From the NCBI GenBank assembly GCA_937893145.1, contig CALBJW010000078.1, positions 1 to 10,282 of the forward strand: a stretch of 10,282 nt of DNA, written 5' to 3'. The translations under genes were made by a program, and so were the position numbers. A model generated the notes under the pieces. The model was given only the letters and a program-made list of their open reading frames with translations, did no database searches and had not been told where the DNA came from. Below, one piece after another: positions 1 to 8,600 of this stretch (positions within the stretch are counted from its first letter, which is position 1; the number at the start of each line of letters is the position of its first letter). Source of the stretch: an uncultured Prevotellaceae bacterium. GTDB taxonomy: Bacteria; Bacteroidota; Bacteroidia; Bacteroidales; Bacteroidaceae.

Positions 1-1353
1 CATCCACGCAGCTGAACGCTCGAAAGGATTTTCTGGTATCTCCTGCTTTGGCTGGTAGCGTTCGTAGGAAGGATAGTTGACCTGTGCCCACTCCTTGTAC
101 CACTCGAAACATGCTTCACCACAAGCCTCTTTTACTCCTGGGAAGGCTGGTTCTACCTTGTTGAGTTTCTTTGTGGATGTGTTCCACTGGTCCATGTTGA
201 TGTAGCAATGTGTACCCGAAAGTGTCATGGAGAGATTGCCGAAGTGGTCGTGTGTGGCACGGAATGCCTTACCCCACTTTGATGTAGAGGCTGTTGCCCA
301 TGTGCCATAGTTGCTCTCTACCCAAGCACCACTCTCGTTGTAGTGACCAGTACCAGGCTTCTGCGGACTCCAGTCTATCTCGGTGATAGCTATAGGGTTG
401 GTGCGTGCCACAGGAATGGAACTTGCAAAGGAGTTGATACCTGTCGTTGAATTGTAGCTACCATCGCTGATGCCATACCATCCTGGATAGTCGTGTACTG
501 CATAGCCAATGTTGTTCAATGGGTCTGTGATTGGCACTTGTGCGTATGGCTTGTACTCCTGCTGCCAGATGCCACCTGGAACCCAGATGATGCCCTTGAA
601 ACCATTGGCACGAATCTTGTCAACGATAGGCTGGAAGAAGTCGTGGAAACGAGCATCACCACTCTCCTGACCTTGTGCATTACGAATGCGAACAGGCTCG
701 TTGGCAAGTTCGATACCTACCTGGCCATAGTACTTGAGCACTGAGTCGTTCTTTGTGACACGGTCCCATACATCGATGAGGTAGTCCTGATAGTATGTGC
801 CTACCTGAATGTCGCCTGGACATACGCCTGGTGGACGCATGATGACATACATGCCATGTTTGATGGCTGCCTGTGCTATACGCCAATAGACTTGACGCAT
901 ATATTTAGTGAGTGATGCACCACTATAACGTGAGATGTCTGCCTCACCGCCTACTTCATTGCCAAGTGGGTCGATGGTCTTGCCGTTCTGCTTCTTGAAT
1001 CCTGCTGGAAGGGTATTGCTTGTATTGGTCCAACATGGGTCGAGGTGAAGACGGAAGATGTTGGCGTATGTACCTGCAGTTGGGTTTGTCATGGCTGTGA
1101 AGAGTGTGTTGAAGTAGTTGACACAGGCTGAGATGTTGGCATCATTGACTGAACCCCAACGGTTGTTGTTGAACCATGCACTTGGAGTATCCATCACGCC
1201 ATGCAGAACGACCTTATTGCCTGCTGGGTCTCGCAACTGGTTTCCATCCACATGAAGTGGAGGACAGTTTGGCACCATTACCTGTGCTCTGGATGGTGTT
1301 GGCATCGCAAGCATCACGAGAATGGTGGAAAGGGTAAGAAGAATTTTTTTCAT
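1..1353 (-). CDS. Secreted glycoside hydrolase family 5 enzyme (partial, 3' end outside window)
   Basis: The first 451 residues are visible, starting at the ATG at 1353-1351. Residues 1-23 form a signal peptide (MKKILL start, cleavage likely SRA|Q24), so the product is exported. The GH5 catalytic barrel spans about residues 30-430. The conserved Arg/His pair is at R101/H103 (FRLHLDP), the acid/base is E219 in ELANEP, a barrel histidine is H287 (VHDYPGWYG) and the nucleophile is E325 in ITEIDW. All expected catalytic residues are present, so the enzyme should be an active retaining endo-glycanase. After residue 435 a Pro-rich stretch leads into further sequence, so an extra C-terminal domain is possible. 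Substrate cannot be read from motifs. Placement beside an HTCS and near a GH10 xylanase favours xylan (Bacteroidota GH5_21 endoxylanases are known), but cellulose, glucan or mannan activity is not excluded. It lies 32 nt downstream of the HTCS stop with no recognisable promoter between, so co-transcription is likely. Confidence 0.9.
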   Translation of the reverse strand, partial: MKKILLTLSTILVMLAMPTPSRAQVMVPNCPPLHVDGNQLRDPAGNKVVLHGVMDTPSAWFNNNRWGSVNDANISACVNYFNTLFTAMTNPTAGTYANIFRLHLDPCWTNTSNTLPAGFKKQNGKTIDPLGNEVGGEADISRYSGASLTKYMRQVYWRIAQAAIKHGMYVIMRPPGVCPGDIQVGTYYQDYLIDVWDRVTKNDSVLKYYGQVGIELANEPVRIRNAQGQESGDARFHDFFQPIVDKIRANGFKGIIWVPGGIWQQEYKPYAQVPITDPLNNIGYAVHDYPGWYGISDGSYNSTTGINSFASSIPVARTNPIAITEIDWSPQKPGTGHYNESGAWVESNYGTWATASTSKWGKAFRATHDHFGNLSMTLSGTHCYINMDQWNTSTKKLNKVEPAFPGVKEACGEACFEWYKEWAQVNYPSYERYQPKQEIPENPFERSAAWM

Positions 1354-1385
1354 AATCATTTATTTTATTATAGGATTAATGTATT

Positions 1386-4300
1386 TTATGCTTCGAGCAA
1401 CTTGTGGAACGCTTCCCTATTCTCTTCACTTGAGTAATAGATGATGAAGTCCTTTGGACTCATACCGAAATGCTCCTTGAAGGCGGTGGTGAAGTATGAG
1501 TGGGACGAGAAGCCCACTTTGTAGGCTACCTCAGAGACATTCACGTTCTTGTCCATAAGGAGATAGGCTGCCTGTTTGAGGCGGAAGAGTTTGATGAAGG
1601 TGGATGGAGATATTCCGTAGCGGTCCTTCATCTTACGGTTGAGGTGAACTCGACTTATTCCTACTTCTTCGCTGAGCTGCTGCACACTGAACTCGGACGA
1701 TTCGATGTTCTTCTTGATAGCCTCTGTTATTCTGCCGAACATCTTTTCTTCTGGGTCGTCAATGTTGATGTTGGAATAGTTGTAGCCAACATTCATGCGG
1801 TTAACCTTGTCGATAACTGCCTTACGAACATTTATGACTTGTCGTACTGCACTCTTCAGAAGAAGAATGTTGAATGGTTTCTGTAGGTACTGGTCCACGT
1901 TGAGGGTGAGACTCTGAAGTCGGAGTGTCTCATCATCATGGTCTTCACCCGTAAGAAGGATGATTGGGATATTCTCGGTATCGGCTGTTCCCTTAATCTT
2001 ACGGCTGAGTTCTACACCATTACCATTAGGCATCTGATAGTCGGTGATAACGGCATCTGGGCGATGGGCAATGACTTTCTCCCATGCTTCATTTCCACAT
2101 GTGGCGGTGATGACCTTGTACTGTGGTTCGAACTGAGAACTGAGGTAATTGATTATCTCTGGGTCGTCATCTACAATAAGAAGTGTGAGACGAGAAGTGA
2201 CCTTGTTCTCATCGAGTGGTTCAGCCTTAGGTGTGGCTTCGATATAAGGGAATCGAAGTGTGAACTCCACTCCATCAGGATTGATATTGCGAGCATTGAT
2301 AGTACCATTGTGAAGACGGGTTAGTTCGTGAACAAGGTTAAGACCAATACCACTACCTGCCACATCCTGATGTTTGTCGCTACGATAGAATCGTTCGTAG
2401 AGGTGCTGCATGTCTTCTTCGTTGAAATGTGAACCGGAATTGAAGAATGTCAACTCAAATTCATTGCCAACAATGCGGCTGCGAGTGATGACCTTACCTC
2501 CTGTAGGAGTAAACTTGAAGGCATTGGAAAGAAGATTGGTGATAATCTTTTCAAAATGAAGTGGGTCAACATGAATCATCATCTTCTCTTCCTGGTGCTC
2601 AACAACAAACTCGATATTGCGAACTGCTGCCTCAGAAGTGAACAATTGGAATATGTCTTTGCTATAGGATATGTAATCGACATCACTATAGTTAAGTTGG
2701 AACTGTCCACTATCAATCTTACGGATATCAGTAATCTGCTTTACGATGTCGAGAAGGCGGTCGCAGTTTCGCTGCATAGTGCTATAAATCTTCTGTCGCT
2801 CATCATTGTTATCATCAGTCAACAACTGCTGAAGTGGTGACACAATCATGGTGAGAGGAGAACGTAGTTCATGTGTGATGCTCGTAAACATACGGAGTTT
2901 CTCTTCACGAAGCTGGTTGTTGCGTTGAGTTTGCTGAAGTTCTTCTCGTGCTTCCTTCCTTTGCTTGTATGCCTTGTAGAAGGTATAAATCAAGATGGAA
3001 ATGAGAATAATGTATATGAGCCACGCTATAGAACTGAAATACCAAGGGGCTTTGACTATGATTTCAACGCTGTTCTCAACATATTCCTCTGGATTCTCTT
3101 CGAGGTATGCCCTTACTCGGAAATTATATCTACCGCTTGGAATCGAAGAATACTCAAGTGTGGTAGGAGGTACATCCAAATGCCACTCATTGTCAAATCC
3201 ATCAAGTATGATGTCGTAATGTACTCGTTCTGGATTGCCAATCTCACAAGCGGAATAGTTTATCGTGAAGGAGTTGTTGTCATTGTTAAGCACAATCTTC
3301 GATGCAAAGAAGATGCTCTTGTCCATCTCTTCTGTCTGCTTTGGTGTGGTGAAATTGGTGAAATGCACCTTCTCCAACTTGTCATTTCTTTGCATGATAA
3401 GTTTTGGTGTGAAACAAATGATTCCATTATCACAACCAAACAACATATAGCCATGTCCAGGCAGAAGATTTGAGCCACGATGGAACTCGCCAATGCTATA
3501 TCCATTGAACGATGAATAATTGCGTATCATCTTTGTCTTTCTGTCTATCGAAATGACATTGGTTCGGGTTGAAGCCCAGATGTATTGGTCGTCAAGAACA
3601 ATGGAACGGATACTGCTGTCATGTATTCCTAATGACGAATCCATACACTTCAGGTCGTGTGTCTTTCGGTTGTAGAACAAAAGTCCAAAGTCGCTTGCGA
3701 TGATGATGTCATCACCATCTTCTATGATTTGGGAAGCATTGTTGATGCTTTCGCCATTGTATGTGATGGCTCCATGTGTACTCCTCTTCTGATTGAAGTA
3801 TGAAAGTCCGCGTGATGTTCCCATCCAAAGCGTTCCTTCACTATCGAGGAAGAGTGATGAAATCCAAGGATTGAACTCGAAGGTGAAGAGAAGATGTTCG
3901 ATTCTCTGCTCTAATATATATATAATGTATATACCATCACCGTTTGTACCGGCATAGATACAGTCGTTCTTCTTGTCGTAGTGGAAAGTCATCACGTATT
4001 GTGACTTCAATTCACTAAGCCAATCGCCCTTTCCATAAGTCCAACTGCCATTCTCGTAATACTGGACTCCACCACCGTATGTTGCAATCCAAGGTGTGTT
4101 TCGCTTATCAAGAATGATGTTCTGAACAAGTTTTGAACGCATTCCCTGGTTGACACTGTATGCAGAGGACAGTTTCATACCGTTAGTTGTGAACACACCA
4201 CAACCATCTGTTGCAATCCAATAATTGCTATCCTTATCTATCGCCATCGAGGTGATGCAGTTAGCATTCTTTCCATCTCCCTTTGGCGAGATAGGATGAT

Positions 4301-5360
4301 AGTGGAAACAGTCGTTAAGTGGCGGGAACACAACAAGTCCTTTCTGGAAGAACATGGCAATGATGTTTCCATTCTGGTCCTCGTCTATGCTTATGACTTT
4401 TCCGTATGTAATGTCAATTTCTGTAGAATAGCCATCAAAAGGAAGAAGTTGTTCGGTGTCATTGTTGTAGGTCCAGATACCTGTACCATCAGTTCCGATG
4501 AATACTCTTCCATCACGATTCTTGTGGAGTGAGAAAACATTAAGGGATTCGGATGTACTCGATGCTCTACTGATGGTGTTCGTCTTATGGTTGTATTTGA
4601 AAAGTCCATTGTTCGTTCCTATCAAAACGTCTTTGTCGCATGAGATAAGACACTTTACAGAACCTCGAACAATAAGAGACTTGGCATCATCAGAATAATT
4701 CAGTTTTACTGTTTTGTAAGTCTTGAGATTGACACAACGAAGTGGTTCGCCCATTGTTGTCACCCAAAGGTTACCTCTACTATCTATGACTGGTGACTGA
4801 GCATAATAGTTGTCGATTTGTGATGACACCTTATTGGACAACTCTTCATCAATAGTGAGTGTCTTGACATTTATAATATAATGGTTGAAACCTTCCGTAG
4901 TAACTAATTTCTTTCCTTCTACTGGAATGTCAATGACATTATTGACAGCAAAAGGATTGTCGGGAGTATCATTTTCATTTAACGAAACACGCTTGAACAC
5001 AGAATGGCTGAAATCATAGATGTACAATCCTGTTGATGTACAAACCCAATAGGAATTGTCATCAATAGGTTTGATGCAATTTACGGTTGAGAAAAGTGAT
5101 TTGCCTGTTTCGGGATTGGTAATATTAACATATTGAAACTTTGTACCATCGAATGTGGCAAGACTGTTTGAACCTGTAATCCAAACAAAACCTCGTTTAT
5201 CAACATTCACACTCTTACAATCACAAGTCAACAAGCCATGACTTGTGGTGTAAAGGCGAGCTATTTGTGCTTCAGTTTTCAAAAACAAAAACTGAAAAAC
5301 AAATAGGAGTACAATCCATTTCCTATAATGTATCATCGTTGTTTTAGCAGAAGGTATCAT
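1386..5360 (-). CDS. Hybrid two-component system (HTCS) sensor kinase/response regulator, XynR-like
   Basis: This 1324-residue protein has the full HTCS order. It has an N-terminal signal/anchor (hydrophobic about 14-27, possible cleavage TEA|Q32) and a periplasmic two-component-propeller sensor (about 35-690) with recurring blade motifs such as GFVWITG, GNLWVTT, GTLWMGT and YWIATDG. A Y_Y_Y domain (about 695-770) and a transmembrane helix (about 776-797) follow. The cytoplasmic part has HisKA with phospho-acceptor H830 (THELRSPL), HATPase_c with N-box N942/N946 and G2 box GSGIG (1002-1006), and a receiver domain with acidic pocket D1064-D1066, phospho-acceptor D1107 (ITDYQMP), T1137 and K1161. 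An AraC-type helix-turn-helix domain ends it (about 1205-1306). Such proteins bind a glycan oligosaccharide in the periplasm and activate polysaccharide-utilisation genes. XynR of Prevotella bryantii is a precedent linked to xylanases. M9 (codon at 5336-5334) is an alternative start giving a more typical signal peptide. The ATP-lid G1 box is atypical (N974, H978). The ligand is inferred from neighbours only. Confidence 0.97.
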   Translation of the reverse strand: MIPSAKTTMIHYRKWIVLLFVFQFLFLKTEAQIARLYTTSHGLLTCDCKSVNVDKRGFVWITGSNSLATFDGTKFQYVNITNPETGKSLFSTVNCIKPIDDNSYWVCTSTGLYIYDFSHSVFKRVSLNENDTPDNPFAVNNVIDIPVEGKKLVTTEGFNHYIINVKTLTIDEELSNKVSSQIDNYYAQSPVIDSRGNLWVTTMGEPLRCVNLKTYKTVKLNYSDDAKSLIVRGSVKCLISCDKDVLIGTNNGLFKYNHKTNTISRASSTSESLNVFSLHKNRDGRVFIGTDGTGIWTYNNDTEQLLPFDGYSTEIDITYGKVISIDEDQNGNIIAMFFQKGLVVFPPLNDCFHYHPISPKGDGKNANCITSMAIDKDSNYWIATDGCGVFTTNGMKLSSAYSVNQGMRSKLVQNIILDKRNTPWIATYGGGVQYYENGSWTYGKGDWLSELKSQYVMTFHYDKKNDCIYAGTNGDGIYIIYILEQRIEHLLFTFEFNPWISSLFLDSEGTLWMGTSRGLSYFNQKRSTHGAITYNGESINNASQIIEDGDDIIIASDFGLLFYNRKTHDLKCMDSSLGIHDSSIRSIVLDDQYIWASTRTNVISIDRKTKMIRNYSSFNGYSIGEFHRGSNLLPGHGYMLFGCDNGIICFTPKLIMQRNDKLEKVHFTNFTTPKQTEEMDKSIFFASKIVLNNDNNSFTINYSACEIGNPERVHYDIILDGFDNEWHLDVPPTTLEYSSIPSGRYNFRVRAYLEENPEEYVENSVEIIVKAPWYFSSIAWLIYIILISILIYTFYKAYKQRKEAREELQQTQRNNQLREEKLRMFTSITHELRSPLTMIVSPLQQLLTDDNNDERQKIYSTMQRNCDRLLDIVKQITDIRKIDSGQFQLNYSDVDYISYSKDIFQLFTSEAAVRNIEFVVEHQEEKMMIHVDPLHFEKIITNLLSNAFKFTPTGGKVITRSRIVGNEFELTFFNSGSHFNEEDMQHLYERFYRSDKHQDVAGSGIGLNLVHELTRLHNGTINARNINPDGVEFTLRFPYIEATPKAEPLDENKVTSRLTLLIVDDDPEIINYLSSQFEPQYKVITATCGNEAWEKVIAHRPDAVITDYQMPNGNGVELSRKIKGTADTENIPIILLTGEDHDDETLRLQSLTLNVDQYLQKPFNILLLKSAVRQVINVRKAVIDKVNRMNVGYNYSNINIDDPEEKMFGRITEAIKKNIESSEFSVQQLSEEVGISRVHLNRKMKDRYGISPSTFIKLFRLKQAAYLLMDKNVNVSEVAYKVGFSSHSYFTTAFKEHFGMSPKDFIIYYSSEENREAFHKLLEA

Positions 5361-5424
5361 ATTCTAAAACGCAATGTTTTTAGGTTTTGAACCAAATGTT
5401 AGACTAAATTTCTTGTTTCGTGTG

Positions 5425-5432
5425 CAAAGTTA
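5425..5432 (-). promoter_or_regulatory. Candidate -7 element of the HTCS promoter
   Basis: On the minus strand this reads TAACTTTG, matching the Bacteroidota sigma-ABfr -7 consensus TAnnTTTG. It would place the transcript start near 5418 and give a leader of about 58 nt before the ATG at 5360. No clear -33 TTG is found 19-21 bp upstream (near 5452-5455), so the promoter would be weak or activator-dependent. Confidence 0.5.
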
Positions 5433-5482
5433 GTCATTTTAAACTTAATGGGGAATAGAAATCTAAACTAAAGTTCAAAATG

Positions 5483-5513
5483 TATGTTACATATTCTTCT
5501 AATTATGTTACAT
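5483..5513. repeat. Paired ATGTTACAT boxes, 21-bp period: candidate regulator operator
   Basis: TATGTTACAT occurs at 5483-5492 and again at 5504-5513, an exact 10-bp direct repeat with a 21-bp period (two helical turns). Each copy contains ATGT-T-ACAT, itself an inverted repeat, so the site reads the same in both directions. Direct repeats about 21 bp apart are a known binding layout for AraC-type domains such as the one ending the neighbouring HTCS. The pair lies 50 nt beyond the HTCS -7 element and about 70 nt upstream of the -33 box of the rightward promoter. Regulator assignment is inferred. Confidence 0.55.
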
Positions 5514-5581
5514 GGGCGGATAACTATAAAATAATCTTTTTAATTTTTATATATTTTGGCTTTTGTTTATGAAAATGCCTA

Positions 5582-5612
5582 TTGTGCCATATTTTATAAA
5601 TAACTAATTTTG
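5582..5612 (+). promoter_or_regulatory. Bacteroidota-type promoter for the 1101-residue protein gene
   Basis: A -33 TTG at 5582-5584 and a -7 TAATTTTG at 5605-5612 are separated by 20 bp, matching the Bacteroidota TTG/TAnnTTTG consensus in sequence and spacing. Transcription should begin near 5619, giving an A/T-rich leader of about 70 nt before the ATG at 5689. It is the best-formed promoter in the window. Confidence 0.7.
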
Positions 5613-5641
5613 CAATCGAAAATTATTGAATTAATTATCAT

Positions 5642-5672
5642 TTACAAATTAAAAACCAAAATTACAAATTAA
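5642..5672 (+). repeat. Leader direct repeat TTACAAATTAA x2, 20-bp period
   Basis: TTACAAATTAA is present exactly at 5642-5652 and 5662-5672, in the predicted 5' untranslated leader and just upstream of the start codon at 5689. A degenerate third copy (ACAATTAAC) follows at 5672-5680. The repeats could be an unstructured A-rich ribosome-loading leader or a protein-binding site. In so A/T-rich a region some repetition arises by chance. Confidence 0.45.
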
Positions 5673-5688
5673 CAATTAACCAATTTCA

Positions 5689-8600
5689 ATGAAAAAACTT
5701 TTACTTTCAGCAGCACTTTTGTGTGCGACAGCTCTTTCTTATGCTCAGATGCCAGACGCATCAAGTTGGAAGGAAGGAGACGAAATCACTGAACAGGTAA
5801 GTTGGGGTAACCTTAGTTTTACTGATGCTACTCTTGCTCCTTGGAAGTTGATTAGAAATGGTGGTAGTACAACAGAAACTGGTGGACTCTTTGAGGTTTA
5901 CGATGGTCGCGAAGTTGACCTCTACCAGTATGTAGAACTCCCAGCAGGTATGTATAAGGTAGAGTGTCAGGGCTACTACCGTAATGGTACATCATGGGCA
6001 GACGACCCAAGCACTTTCGGTACTGAAAACTGGAGCAACAACGCTCTCCTCTATGCTTCAAATGGCACATACGACATTGCAAGTGATGCTTTCACAGCAG
6101 GTCGTACATTCAAGACTCCTCTCATGCCTCGTCTCTTCCCTATGTGGGGTAGCCAGATTTATGAGGACACAGTGAAGGAAGGTTGGGATATGTCGGATGG
6201 TAACTATACAGTGAATGGTCAGTCTGTATGGGGACCATGTTCTGTTCCTGGTTCACTCCTCTGGTTCGCTGAAGGCATCTATGGTCCTTACAATGATGGT
6301 CAGGAGAAGTACAACACTGTTACTTTCTTCCTCACAGAACCTGGTTATGCTCGTATCGGTGTCAGAAAGACTGAACCAAGATCAGCAGACTCGTTCATGG
6401 CTACAAACTTCAAGATGTACTATCTCGGTGAGGCTGGTCCTGCAGCAGAACTTATGGCTCTTCAGGATGAGGTTGCAGAATATTACCACATGGTTGAAGA
6501 CCTTGAGAACAAGTATGCAGGTCTTATGTACACTCTCATCAGTGATGCTCGTATGGAGTTTGATGGTGAGTATTCAGACATCGAGTCTCTTACTAAGGAA
6601 GAATGTCCTGTAGCACTTGCTTATATTAAAGGTATATATGAGAATGCAACTGCTGCAATTGAATACTACAAGAGCCTCGAAAATGTAATGCCAACAATGA
6701 ACCTCCTTTACAATAGCACTGATTATGCTGGTAAGGCTGAGTTCGGCAAGGCTATCACAGCTTCAAACAACTGTCTTGATGAAAACTACGAGGCAACTGC
6801 TTCTGATGATTTCGGAACATTCAAGGTTGCTTATGACAATGTAGTTGCTGCTCGTATCACTTACCTCTTGTCTCAGCCAAAGGTAAATGGTGCTTACGAC
6901 TTCTCTTCTGCTATCAACAATGCTTTCATGTGTAACAACGAGTACACTCCAAAGTGGGATGCAGAAGCTAACTGCTATAAATATAATGATGAGATTGAAA
7001 ATACTTTCGCTACAATTCAGGAACAGGATTACCCTGGTCTTCTCAAAGAACATTCAGACTGGATTGACTATGCAAGTGATTTCAAATTCACAGAAAAGGA
7101 TGCTGAAGGCATTTGGGTTATCAAGTCAACTACATGGCATGGTGAAGGTGGTATTGGTATAACTCAGCAGCACGGATATTCTGCAATCGGCGGTTGGACA
7201 GCAGAACCTACTGGCAACCCAGAACTTCTTTATCAGAACATCACAGGACTTCCAAACGGATACTACTCTATGTCTGGTCTTATGTGTAATGCTGGTGCAG
7301 CAGTTTCTCCACTCCAGTTCGTATTCATCGAGGCTGATGGTGTTCAAGAAAAGGCTCAACTCACTCAGCAAGGTAACCCTTGGTGGGGCGGTAACCGCGA
7401 TCAGTGGCGTCAGACTGTATGGGAGAAACTTTCTACAAACATGGTATATGTTTCTAATGGTAAGGTTAAGATTGGTTCTTCTTCTGATACATTCTATGCA
7501 ACAACAGGTTTCCAACTCTATTACTATGGTGAGGAACCAGACTTTGCATCTCTCCTTGCTCCAAGCATTGAATCTGTAAAGAACGCTATTGAAACTCTTG
7601 CATTCGTAGGAGACCAGACTGCTGTAAAGAACATTCTCGCTAAGATTCCTGAGACAATCGAAGGTCAGGAAGGCTACAACACAGCTCTCGCTACTATTAA
7701 TGAAGCTAAGGAATATATTAGCAATGCTAATGCTGTTGTAGGTAATCTTGAAAACATCATCAATAAGTTCTCAAGCCTTATCGAAAAATATCCAGAAGGT
7801 TCTGATGAATCTGAAATCGCAACTTCTGCATTTGTTGGAACTCTTAGTGTTGGTGAAAGCGAAAACGACACTTACCTTGATGTTATTGCTACTGAAAACA
7901 ACTACAATGCTTATGTATCTTACATGGATTACCGTGAGATAGCTAAGAAGTATATGGCTGATGCTGATGTAGCTAATGTTATTACAGAGCAGACTGGTTA
8001 CCTCAAGGACAACTATGTTGATGCTGCTAAACTTGCAGAATTTAAGGCTGCTATTGCTGGTCCTTACAACAAGGCACTTCTTGCTTCTCTTGGTTCAGAC
8101 AAGGCTTCTATGAGCAACCCTGTTGATGTTACTGCTCTCCTCATCAACCCTAACTTCGACGAACTCTCAAAGGGTTGGGATGGTGAAATGACAGTTGACT
8201 CACTTGGTACTGTTGAGCGTTGGAATGTAAACTGCAACATCTCTCAGACTCTCTACTCTCTCCCAGAAGGTCTTTATCGTGTAGTTGCTCAGGCATTCTA
8301 CCGTGACCACGGTGATGCTCAGGGTGCATACGACAACTACTGGTACTATGTTGATGAAGAAACTGGTGAATGGGCAAATCCAAATGCTAAGCTCTACGCT
8401 AATGCTAACGAGACTAACATCGTTTCAATCGCTTCTGAATCATTCTCTACTCGTTCTTATACTCAGTATGTTGATAAGTGGGTTGAGGCAGCTGATGGTG
8501 ACGAACAGGGTAACGTTGTTTGGGAACCACACTGGACTTACCAGTTCAAGAAGGAAGTGGCTGACGAAGCTACTGGTGAGGTTTCACTTGTTGACCTTAC

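Larger units (their letters stand above)
5361..5688. promoter_or_regulatory. Divergent intergenic control region between HTCS and the 1101-residue protein gene
   Basis: This 328-nt A/T-rich stretch separates two divergent genes and holds no credible coding sequence. From left to right it has the HTCS leader, a -7-like element for the HTCS, a pair of ATGTTACAT boxes, an A/T-rich spacer, a good plus-strand promoter and a leader with two direct repeats. Neither gene has a Shine-Dalgarno sequence; both starts follow A/T-rich leaders, as is usual in Bacteroidota. The layout suits a regulator that controls itself and a divergent target from shared sites. Confidence 0.75.

Noticed and set aside
493..744. 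An 83-codon plus-strand open frame inside the GH5 gene
   Set aside because: It is antisense to the region around the GH5 acid/base motif and has a composition typical of a shadow frame.
2871..3473. A 200-codon open frame on the plus strand inside the HTCS gene
   Set aside because: It is antisense to the HTCS sensor/kinase junction, whose domains are continuous and well conserved. The translated product is Cys- and Leu-rich with no recognisable domain or signal.
5551..5558. ATATTTTG as an alternative plus-strand -7 element
   Set aside because: The first base does not match TAnnTTTG, and a fully matching element with a correctly spaced -33 lies downstream at 5582-5612.
5558..5580. GGC...GCC arms near the rightward promoter as a hairpin or operator
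   Set aside because: The arms match only imperfectly over a few bases in A/T-rich DNA.
5689..5745. Possible lipoprotein signal in the 1101-residue protein (Cys12) and similarly in GH10 (Cys10/Cys12)
   Set aside because: The residues before each Cys do not fit a lipobox (Leu or Thr at -1), and both signals have better AxA-type sites before Gln20.
7126..7515. A 129-codon minus-strand open frame inside the 1101-residue protein gene
   Set aside because: It is opposite domain B, whose repeat relationship to domains A and C shows that the plus strand is the coding one.
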